Origin: Leptasterias polaris
Taxonomy: Eukaryota > Echinodermata > Asteroidea > Forcipulatida > Asteriidae
Length of the DNA: 64,000 bases
Direction: 5' to 3'
Assembly: GCA_037783415.1 (NCBI GenBank)
Contig: JAZGTN010000089.1
Coordinates: 1,798,001-1,862,000 of the forward strand
How positions within the stretch are numbered: the first letter of the stretch is position 1; each line of letters begins with the position of its first letter. Both the position numbers and the translations under genes were made by a program. Below, piece after piece: positions 54,211 to 64,000 of this stretch. Below the pieces are notes generated by a model, which ran no database searches, was not told where the DNA came from, and saw only the letters and a program-made list of their open reading frames with translations.

Positions 54211-57200
54211 TATATTGAATATTGTGCAGGACTGAAATTTCATCTTTGAGAGGGCAAGGCCATTTTCATTTCGCAAAGGGCACTTCCTTAGAAAATCTTA
54301 AAGTCTAAGGGAAAATTGAAGACCAAGACCATGGGCAACAGAGGCCATGACCTCCGTGGCTTCTATGTAATTCCAGGTCTGAATGTGCACATTCCCTTTG
54401 CCAACATCGGCTGAATGTATTGCAAGTTTGGTCACACAATTTCCCTCTCCGGCTTTCCCTTTAAGAAAAACTTCTTCAACCCTAGTTTTCCCGGAGTATG
54501 ATTTGTTCCCCTTTGAAGGCAACAAGCGGGTGACACTGTGTCCAATCCTGTACACCAGCTCACTCCTGGTGGTCTTATATCTGGGTCTTCCCACCAGTTA
54601 TAATAACCCCATTGCGTACCGTGTTCCATAGAATATGGCTTTGAAAGGCATCAACATAAGTAGGTTATTATCAATGTTAATGGGTCATGCAAGGGCAAAA
54701 GTATGGCCTGCCTCCGGTGAAAAAACGCTGAAAAGAGCACTGATCGCTGTCGTTGTGTCGTAATTTCTTTGTTGATCTTTCCCACCTGGGAATTCATAAA
54801 CAAGGATAAATGTGTGTGATTTATGGAATACACCTTTTTCATTTTCTGTTCATGTCAATGTAACCAAATTGAGGCTAGAAGGTGAAATAGTCTGGTACCT
54901 TGATTTATAATATGTAACTGGCACTGGCATTACCATAAAGGGATGATTAAAAAGACGGGGTTCCACCTTTGTGTCCCTTGATTTACTGGTTCCCTTTTCA
55001 GCACAAACATACAAAGATAAACAGAACCTGGAGACTTTCACTGATATAACTCCTAGAGGTACAGGTGCTTTTCAGTAGCATTTTGAGTAATGTGTGCTTT
55101 ATAAGTTCATATTATTATTGATATTTCTATTATGACAGGTGTATTGGTGAATTAACCTGACAAAATCAATATATTCTAGTTTGTAGGTGGAATTTCCAAG
55201 TTCAAACATCATTCTCATAAAAAAGGTTGGTAAGTGACTATTATTGTTACTATTTACTTGACCAAGACAAACCATACAAAAAATTACAAAGTACAAAAAG
55301 ATGAAAGAAAAAGTAATCCAAACGAAAAATAAATGTGAACAATTAAATAAGTAGATAAATAAATATATTAAACAAAATGGAAAATTCAAATAAATAATAT
55401 AGACAAATAATTAAACTTAAAGCAAAAGTAGAAGACAACTAGGGGCCCCCCCAAAAAGCTGGTGTCACAATTGCTAAGCAAAATGAGATGTCACAATACA
55501 AATCACTACTGGGGATACTGACAACTCATCTTGAAGATTAGATCAATCTGGGTGCTATGTGAAATTGAACCCTTGGCTGGAATTACACGCAGGCCATGGC
55601 TTCTGGTGCCATGGTCTTGGTGCCCCATCAAAAGTTTCCAATAGACTTTAAGATATTCTAATTGAAGTGCCCTTTGCAAATTGAAAAGGTCCTTGCCCTC
55701 TAAAAGATGAAATTCCAGGCCTGTATGACTACCTACATGATTTTTTTTTTTTTTTTTATATGTTTCATTTCTTAACATTAAGGCAAGGAAACAACAAATT
55801 AATGAAAGTCATGTTTACCGAGTACTTACTTTTTTTAAAAGTGGGTTTTGTTCAGAGGCATTTGTAACAGTTAATATTGGCACGGTTGAAATTTTGGAAA
55901 AATTTATTCACTCAGGGTCTCCCTTAACAGTGGTCCGTTGGCAAAATGCCAGTTAAAACACCCAAGGATAAGTCAAAATTCTGTCCAATAAGTCTGGCTG
56001 GCTAGTTTATATTGAGCTCCCACTGCTTGTATGTAAATCACTGATTGTTCATATTGCTTCAAGTTACAAGTCACACAGTGTTGAAAAGGAGCCGAAAAAA
56101 CATGGAACAGTAAAAACGCTGGCGGACTAGTGAAATTACAAGTCCCCTGAGTAGTCACTGAAAAACTTAAGGGCAAACCCTGTCCCCCCAAAAAAATAAT
56201 AAGTAAATAAAAGAGAAAGTGTAAGGAGAAAAGTTCTCTTTCCTTACAGGAAAAAGAAAACAGATTTGGCGTGAGAAACACTTTTCAGTTTCTGACCCAA
56301 GCTGTCACTACACTGACAAAAACCCTGCGCATTTTTTACAATGACGAGTTGAGCGAGGGGGTATCATGCCGGAAGTGGCCTGCCATACTTGCGTGGGCGG
56401 TTGGTAATGCCTGGGAAGCCTCATTGGCATGTACATTCATGACAAACCACAAAGGATAAACCCTACCCGTGGATTGGCACCCGGCCAAGCAACCCAACAC
56501 ACCAAGTCACATCCACCATGTCCCAGTACACCCAGAGAGTATGACTGTTAGCCACTGCAGTACACCTATGCTGTTTGTATACAGTGTCGAGTAACCGCAT
56601 TTATTCAAACTCAAACGCTTCAAAACAGCTTGGTGACACTAGAATAACATTCAATGCATGTAAATTGTAATGCTACAGTAAACTTTGACATTTTAAATGA
56701 TCCATCTGAAATAGGGAAAGGCAAGAAAAGTACCCTCGAAAGCTCAAATCTTAAATAATAAAGAGAGATGAAATTCCATGGTAGCAATAGCTCTTTTTTC
56801 ACAGTGCCGCCATTTTGTATTCTCCAATTCAAACAAATATCACAAAACTGAAGCTAGAGGAGCAAATAGTCCGCCAAACAATTTTTGTTCTGATAATGTA
56901 GTATTCTTGCCTGTTATAGAATACAGGGTACAATACAAGATGGCAGCAGAATATTAAAGATCTTTCTTGGTGAATGTAGTACTGTTTATGGTTTCTTAGC
57001 AGTCTCTTTATTTATTTCTGGTCAGATTATTTGCTACACTTTGTCTTTGTCTTAGAATTAATTCATGTTTTTTGTTTTCTCTTTCAAAGACACTTGGCTT
57101 ATTAGGATCGCGCCTCCACGATAGAGTCTTTTTTCTTTCTGTACTTTCCAGGATGGAAATAAATGCAATATTTAATTAAAATTATAAAATTAAACCTTTC

Positions 57201-58595
57201 TGGTGAGGTTTAAGGTAACACCAAGTATCTCTTTTTGGTTCTGAAATGAAACTGCGTAAAAAACAACACAACAATTCAATCAGTACGCTTTGATCTTTTT
57301 CTTCCTTTTTTGTCCAGCCACCGACTAATATTTGCATTTAAACCACAGGTCCTTATGGTTGGTAAGCAGTTTGCTAACTCTTTTCTTTTTTCCTGAAGAC
57401 GATCTTAGCAAAACAAAACATCAAGTTGTACACCAACGGCTCTTTTTTCAGAACCACCACAAGTCATAAAAGAGACTCATTGTTCGGTGTTCCCATAAAA
57501 CTGATGAGTTTTCCTCTTAAAACCATAGTCCAAATAACATTGTCTCGTACAGGGTGTTTTTAAATTCTTAAACAGCTACTTGAGCAAATTTTTTTTAATT
57601 GGAACGCTATTTAAGCTTGTTCATAATGTGTTTATTTATTATTTAATAGTAGTTTTAACATTTGACACCTCTGAATATGTCGATAGTCCCCAGCCTCCAG
57701 GATTTGGAAAACTAGCTACATGTACTTCTCTGTTGTTGACGGTGTGCACCAAAATTACAATACTTTGACATTATTCGTGGGATGTTGCTTGACTACAATG
57801 TACATGTACTCTACATGTATGTTGAAACAAGCGGCTATACAAAACGGAGCTCCAATAAGTGACATGACATGGGTGATGACGTAACAAGGCTTTTCGCGAA
57901 TCTATCAGAAAAGCACCTGAGAAGGATATTCCAAATGATTACGTATTTTTACAATCAGTTTCCTTATTGATTGAAAACATTTGAAATATATTTTAGCAAA
58001 GATAACTTGTTGCCGTTTTTGTTCAATTTGGTCTTCAAGCAAAGGATAGCGGGAAAACATCAGGGGGAAAAAGACAATTTCCGGGGAAAGCATGTGAAAC
58101 CATAATTCCCATCCCTACATTATTTAATATTATAAACTAGACAGATGTACTTTGAATTAAAAAAAAATCACTGGAAATGGGAATAACATGCAAGAAAAAG
58201 CGACCTTGTCCTTCAGTAACTTGTTTTTCTTTCTGAATAGCATACTGAATAAAACGTTGAGTTAGATCACCCAAAACCAACCAAATATCATGAGAGATTT
58301 ATGCACATGATGTCATCGTAAACTTTACAATTATAATAACCACCATTCAAATTCAAATCTAACTGTTCATGTATCTCCTTTGTGCGAAACCACAAAATCC
58401 AGTAATAGACTTATTTTATAACATGATAAAACTTAATGAAGTGTGCATTTGCAATGTAGAAAGTTACATACATGTAGCACATTCAAATAACATTTTACAG
58501 CACAAGTCAATCATTCTTTTTGTTGTTGCATTTTTTATGATTGCCCGTAAATTTCCATCAAAAATTGATGGGGGGAAAAAAAGAATAATAATAAA

Positions 58596-58930
58596 TAGTT
58601 CTTATATAGCGCATTTCACAATAACGTCTCAATGCGCTTTACATTAGTGCCCTGGTCATTGGGCCAATAACATTCCTTTAATCTTTCTCAGCTCCCTGGG
58701 GAGTATACAGCCCGGGCTGCCGTGATGGCGCTCCGAAGGTTTTTTCAAACACAATATCAACCTCTACCCTTGCAGGTACCCATTTATACCCCTGGGTGAA
58801 GAGAAGCAATCATAGCAAAGTGTCTTGCTCAAGGACACAAGCATCATGACCGGGACTTGAACCCACACCCCGATGACTAAACCACCAGAACTTGAATCCG
58901 ATGCTCTTAACCACTCAGCCATGACACCCT
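58596..58930 (-). mobile_element. tRNA-headed SINE, minus orientation
   Basis: The tRNA-like head is at the right end (inverse B box GGGACTTGAACCCACACCCC). The 3' part at 58605-58800 is the near-exact inverse of 61206-61400, including GTATACAGCCCGGGCTG, so the two are copies of one family in opposite orientation. Confidence 0.75.
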
Positions 58931-60023
58931 ACAAATAAAACAATAATACCAATCAACTCAACTTATTTCCAGTATAAATAAGTGTTGTGTTTTGTGTTTG
59001 GACTTAATATTTTATTACCAAAGAGTATAATACATATCCATATTTAAAAATAAATAAATAAAGTAAATCAACCTACCGAGTCTATCTCTTAAGGACCCTC
59101 TATGGACAAACAAACAAATTGTTTTTTGCCTAATGAACATGTACATGTACATTGGTCTGGAGTGGAAATAAACGGTTGGCTTCACATGAAAAAAGAGCTT
59201 ATTTTGAGTTGATGTGCTTGTGAGTGATGAAAATGACACATTGTCAAGTTCTTATGACAAGTAGATCCCAGAAAACAATCTACTATACTCAGGCAGAAAG
59301 TGCATTAACTCCTATTAAAGCTGTCTCTGCTTACACACAGTCTGTTGAGAACCACTTTTTCCCAGACCCCCCCCCCCTTCTTCCCCCTCAAAATAAATGA
59401 ATAATAACACAAATGATTAAATTATTCAACCCACAATCGGGATTGTAATAGACCAACCCTCAAACTGTCCACCGTCCCCCTGAAAACAAAAACTAATAAT
59501 AATAATAAAGTTATTCCTCAGCCTGTAAATGTTTGTTTTTTTGCAGTTTTTTGAAACCACTTTATTTCAAATACATCTTCCCTTCATGTCTGATAATGTA
59601 CATGTACAATGTACTTCACTGAGGCAATGGATGTACATATGTAATAGACCTTTCCCATGATATATAAAATATAAATTGCACATAGTGCATGCACATTAAC
59701 ACTGGTTTGCAATGTGAGGGTACATTATGACTTTTTGTATGGGGCTGATGGTGGCGAGTCCCGCACACGTTTGTGCATCTGCCTTGTATTGTACACAACA
59801 TGGCGTTTGCCAACTGTAAGTGTCTTGTTTGCATTTGTCCATACGCATTCATGTGTAAAGCTTATTGCCTCAGAGCCCCTGCAATTGCCTTGGTGCCCCT
59901 TAAAAAGGTTCCAGTACAAATTCATATTTCTTTAATTGAGATGTTCCTTTGTCAATGAAAACATGTTACTCCTAACCATGGTAGTAGAATTGAAATTCTA
60001 CCTCCATGCTCCTACCGGGTTCT

Positions 60024-61017
60024 CAGGCTTCGAATTACCCGGGTGCACGCGTGCACCAGTGCATGTAACTTTTCCGACGTGCACGCAGCTCCAATGAATT
60101 ACATGCACGCCGTGCATGTGGATTTTATGAGTGTTTTATTTTTTTTAATGCATGTGATTGTGATTGTGAACTAAATGAGAAACATTTTCAATTTACCTTA
60201 CCGAAACTCCATTGATTTTCCTCAAGTTGTTTCAAATAAAATTGACAAGAATTTATTACCGCACATGTGTACCGAGTCTTTTCATTTCCATTTCTATTTC
60301 CAAACCTTTGCGCGATCTGTATGTAGATTGCGTACCCATTGCTGCACGATCAACCGATCGCGCAACTTACCCAACATGATTGTTGATCGTGCAGTAAGAC
60401 TGCCCTGCGCGATTGATAGATTTCACAAAATTGGCCCTGCGCAATTGAACGATGTTTGCGCGATCGACCGATGTCACACCATGCTCGATAGATTGCGTGA
60501 CAGGCAGGCAGTATTAGCGCCCACAAACAGTAATAGTATGGTAGTCTTGGTCATAACCGAACTGAACCTGTCTTATTCCCAATGTATGCAACGCACGTAC
60601 AAAATCTGGCTCTCCCAACTTCCCTCCTTGAGGAAAGACTAATCCCTGGGGTTGCGGTAATTGACGCAATAAGACTAGCCCCTATGGGCCCTATACTACG
60701 CGTGTGTGCAGCGATATGTTCGTGTGTTATGTAACGGTACGGTCGTTCGTTTGCCTGAATGTTTACATCTCGCATTCGCACGTGTGTGAATGCTCGTCCT
60801 GTGTACGTGTATTTATCAGCTCTGTTAGTGAGGATGATCCCGACTACTCTTTTGCATAAAGGTGAGGTGACTTAAAAAAAATTCTGCATTTGAGTTTGTC
60901 ACGTAACAACTATTTCACTGAAACTAAATGGTGCATGTAACTTTTTGAAGGTGCATGTAAACTTTTTGATCTGCATGCACTGGTGCATGTAGTTTTTTTT
61001 TTCTAATTCGAAGCCTG
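60024..61017. mobile_element. Non-autonomous hAT-type transposon with perfect 14-bp TIRs and 8-bp target duplication
   Basis: CAGGCTTCGAATTA opens the element and its exact inverse closes it. CGGGTTCT flanks both sides (60016-60023 and 61018-61025). Subterminal GTGCATGTAA-type motifs repeat at both ends, a common feature of hAT transposase-binding regions. The 994-base interior holds no recognisable transposase; the longest frame is 155 codons (60175-60642) and matches nothing I know. Confidence 0.85.
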
Positions 61018-61205
61018 CGGGTTCTCCCCAGGATTTTCCAAAACCGTAGGGCATCCTGGAACAAAATTTTGGAAGTTTGGCCAAAGCACGGTGGATTGAG
61101 ATGAGGTCCTTAGAATGTTTTTACTTAGTGTTTATCTTTGGTTTTAAAAACCCTTCTATGCAATCTGGAGCATTCTAAATGGTGTTATCTTGGGATTGCA
61201 AGGGT

Positions 61206-61400
61206 AGAGGTTGATATTGTGTTTGAAAAAGCCTTCGGAGCGCCATCACAGCAGCCCGGGCTGTATACTCCCCAGGGAGCTGAGAAAGATTAAAAGGGAA
61301 TGTTATTGGCCCAATGACCAGGGCACTAATGTAAAGCGCATTGAGACGTTATTGTGAAATGCGCTATATAACAACTAGTTATTATTATTATTATTATTAT
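61206..61400 (+). mobile_element. 5'-truncated SINE copy with ATT tail
   Basis: This is the 3' part of the family at 58596-58930 in plus orientation. It ends GAAATGCGCTATATAACAAC and then an ATT microsatellite (about 61379-61400). The tRNA head is absent. Confidence 0.7.
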
Positions 61401-61705
61401 CTTGATGTTTTTTGTGAAATTGATCTGAAGTCTCCCCCTCAAAAAAAAAAAAAAAAAAAATCTTATAGGCCTACATGTTTACATGTATATAAATAAACAT
61501 GTAAATGTAAATACACCAGCCTGAACAATTTTCCTCTTCAAACTATAGTCCCATTAACATCTTCCCATGTATAATAATTTAGATAATTCTTTGCAAAGAA
61601 CAGCGCAATTACATATCAACTTCCAGGGAAAGCGTGTACATGTAAAACCATAATTCCAATACATGATAAACTGTACTTCGAATACTGAAAAACAACATGC
61701 AGCAT

Positions 61706-61950
61706 GTCATGGCCAAGCGGTCAAGCGCACTGGACACAAGCTCTGGTGTTTCTGATCAGCAGAGTGTGAGTTCGAGTCCTGATCCTGACACTTGTGTCCT
61801 TAAGCCAAACACTTAACCATTGTTGCTTCGTCCTTCAGATGGGACGTAAAGCCATTGGTCACGTGTGTTGTGTAATGCATGTAAAAGAACCTAGTACACT
61901 AATCCTAAAGGGAAGGGGTTTTCCCCAGTGTTTCTGGCAAGGTCTGGCAG
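61706..61950 (+). mobile_element. tRNA-Leu-headed SINE
   Basis: Head CATGGCCAAGCGGTCAAGCG with B box GAGTTCGAGTCCTGA, body CTTCAGATGGGACGTAAAGC. The 3' end runs into a tandem duplication of about 205 bases (61941-62357). Confidence 0.75.
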
Positions 61951-62357
61951 CAATATCCACCATCTACAATGTAACCTTATACGCCTTTCCTTGGTGCTGT
62001 AATATAGTTGCTTTGTCTCATAAAATAATTGTTTAACAAGAGAGCACTTTTGTATGCATCATTGCTACCTTTATGTGCAAAATGTAAGAGCTAAATGTCA
62101 ATAGGTACACGTAACAGAGAAATATTTGACGCAATCTGTGGTGTTTCTAGGTCTGGCAGCAATATCCACCATCTACAATGTAACCTTATACATGTACGCC
62201 TTTCCTTGGTGTAGTAATATGGTTGCTTTGTCTAATAAAACAATTTTTTAACAAGAGAGCACTTTTGTATTCTTCATTGCTACCTTTATGTGCAAAATGT
62301 AAGAGCTAAATGTCAATTGGTACACGTAACAACAAATAATTATTTGACGCAATCTGT
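61941..62357 (+). repeat. Direct tandem duplication of about 205 bp
   Basis: GGTCTGGCAGCAATATCCAC through TTTGACGCAATCTGTGGT occurs twice, with a few base changes and small indels. The first copy begins inside the SINE 61706-61950. Confidence 0.85.
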
Positions 62358-63169
62358 GGTAAGTGCTTGATTCTTGGAAAATAACATCCATAAAGTCATG
62401 TAAAGTAAAGATATAGGCCTTGAATTAACCCATTGCCATTGTGCCCTGTGCTTTTGCTGCTAGATGGTGCCCTTTGCAAAGTTCCATTACAAATTTACAT
62501 TTTCCTTATAGAAGTGCCCCTTACTAAAGGAAAATTGCTGTGCCCCTTCAGGAGCGAAGTTCAAGGTCTGAACATACTGTAACAATATGCACCCATACAT
62601 GTACTTAAGTTTGTAATGGTTTACATGTTGAAAACACCTGAAAGACTAGATTACCAAAGAATTATACAGAGCATCAGGTACGGTTTTGTTAATACTGCTA
62701 AAAAACATTCCTTTGTAATGTTTTTTTTTTTCACCAGAAAAAAATAATTTCCGGATCCTGATCTCAACATAGCAACAAACAAAAAATGATGCCCCATTTT
62801 CACAGAGCTGCTCCTTAGAACAAAAAGTAGCTAAGCACAAAAAAGCTACACTTATCAGGATAAGGTTTATGGCCAAAATACTATGTCCCACCATGTACCA
62901 TCTGTGACTGATATCCTGCTCATTTTTGCTGAGCAGAAAACTGTAAGCGAAAATGAAATTAATTGGGTCCATGCAAAATGTTTAACAAAGAATAACTGAA
63001 AGCGGATTTATTTTCTTGTCACATACAACTGACAAACATTTATTTTGATTTTATAAATTGGTAATAACAAGGCTGCACGAAAGTATTTCAGAAAAAAATA
63101 TTTCTGCAGATATTTGGGAACACATTAAATAAAATGTATTCTCATAATAATTAATAATGTTGGAGAAAA

Positions 63170-63789
63170 ATGTGTTGTCTTGAGGTTGATAAATTGACAA
63201 ACTTTGAAGCTGTCACCATGCTTGTCATGTTCCCTGTATACTTCAGCAATGATGAATACTGCTTCCCAAGATATAAAAAGGGTTCAGACTATCTTTTGTT
63301 CCAGCCTCAGTTTGGTTTCATTGATTTGAAGAAGAACAAAACTAAAAACAAGATGGCCGTACCACAGTGGCAGTCTGTAGTGCATTTTACAACACAGAAG
63401 ATTTAAGAGATTTGTTAATCTTCATTTTGTGTTAACCACAGATGTTCAAATGCAAAAATTGCAAGCCACTTGTCAAACGCGGAAGAACCCCAAAACAGCA
63501 TAGTTTGTTTGCTGAGCATTTTACCAAAATGCCTCATCTTCTAGGCATCTCACCAACAGTTAAGTTATTCTGGAGCCATCATGTCTCCGAATCAAGAGCC
63601 AAGACCATCATGAGCAGCCGTTGTTCAACATATGCATCGTACAAACCAACGATGTCAAGCCATTACTTGCCCCAGCTGCACATAAGATGTAGATGTCCTG
63701 CTCTGTCAGTCAAGATGGCGATCCAGTCCACAACCACAGACCCTCCACAAAATGAGAATCAAGCTGGGTTTCTTTCTCTCCAGAAATGA
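63170..63789 (+). other. Two consecutive unassigned open frames near the right edge
   Basis: Frame one (63170-63406, 78 codons) includes FPVYFSNDEYCFPRYKKGSD and LLFQPQFGFIDLKKNKT. Frame two (63442-63789, 115 codons) starts at an ATG directly after a CAG acceptor-like sequence and has a cysteine-rich start (MFKCKNCKPLVKRGR). Their composition is less AT-rich than the surroundings. I cannot assign either; an exon of a gene to the right or a transposon remnant are both possible. Confidence 0.25.
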
Positions 63790-64000
63790 GATTTAGATTA
63801 GCATTTTCTGGAATCAGTTGGTTAAACATTTCAAATACTATTCAACTTTAAAGTCAGGTTATACTTTTGGTGATTGTCAAAGACCAGTATCCTCACTTGG
63901 GTGTATCCCCTACATTCGCATAAAATAAAAAACTTGTGGTTTATTATTTGATATAAAATGAAAAACCTGTAAAAATTTTGGGCTCAAGTTGGAAGAAAGT

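Larger units (their letters stand above)
52608..60015. other. Region upstream of visible TGFBR3 exons, no gene recognised
   Basis: The missing TGFBR3 5' exon could lie here on the minus strand, but no signal-peptide frame with a matching donor was convincing. A YY1-type CGCCATTTTG at 56808-56817 and a GATGGCAGC at about 56939 are possible promoter marks. The rest is microsatellite, SINE, dispersed repeats and AT-rich DNA. Confidence 0.5.
61026..64000. other. Right end: repeats and unassigned frames
   Basis: Contains a truncated SINE, a full SINE, the 205-bp duplication, a CCTTGGTGCCC-type repeat, a degenerate GCTTAG palindrome (62791-62958) and the unassigned frames at 63170-63789. Nothing recognised after 63790. 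Confidence 0.5.

Noticed and set aside
55973..56281. Hydrophobic minus-strand frame as the missing TGFBR3 signal-peptide exon
   Set aside because: The hydrophobic stretch is AT-driven, starts far upstream of it, and no GT donor in the required phase follows.
60175..60642. 155-codon frame as a possible transposase
   Set aside because: It lies inside the hAT-type element but has none of the hAT dimerisation or catalytic blocks I would expect, and its composition follows the local repeats.

Overview
This is nuclear DNA from an animal. It is AT-rich, its genes are split by GT-AG introns of roughly 0.2-10 kb, and it is dense in short interspersed repeats. The protein matches (deuterostome-like WDR46, CDC7 and betaglycan) and the repeat types (tRNA-Leu-headed SINEs, palindromic MITE-like elements) suggest an echinoderm, most likely a sea star. 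That placement is inference from recalled repeat and protein character, not a database result. There is no prokaryotic operon, CRISPR array or viral genome here. || Three multi-exon genes were reconstructed by splicing open frames across consensus donors and acceptors with consistent phases. (1) WDR46/UTP7, minus strand, 10855 down to 617: 12 coding exons and 545 codons, with the C-terminal exon not found. (2) CDC7, plus strand, 12581-18319: 9 coding exons, complete, 575 residues. (3) TGFBR3/betaglycan, minus strand, 52398 down to 32067: 12 exons and 789 residues through transmembrane segment and tail, with the signal-peptide exon not found. || WDR46 and CDC7 are head to head across about 1.7 kb that holds a perfect palindromic E2F-type site and a YY1-type site. 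CDC7 and TGFBR3 are tail to tail, the same neighbours and orientation I recall from human chromosome 1p22. || The rest is repeats. 18.3-32 kb holds palindromic GCTTAG-type elements, a TIR element inside the probable CDC7 3' UTR, and a 20-bp minisatellite at 30.87-31.56 kb. The 10.3-kb first visible intron of TGFBR3 (41.7-52.0 kb) holds a CR1/L2-type LINE 3' end, a TA-flanked TIR element and a hAT-type element nested in a second LINE fragment. 52.4-64 kb holds a second hAT-type element with a perfect 8-bp target duplication, SINEs and tandem duplications, and no gene I can name. || The observations most worth following are the CDC7-TGFBR3 linkage, a splice acceptor of TGFBR3 amplified into a tandem array upstream of the real one, the E2F palindrome between WDR46 and CDC7, and the Ile-Pro-Asn-Gly repeat in the betaglycan cytoplasmic tail. 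I did not find a convincing new multi-gene system.
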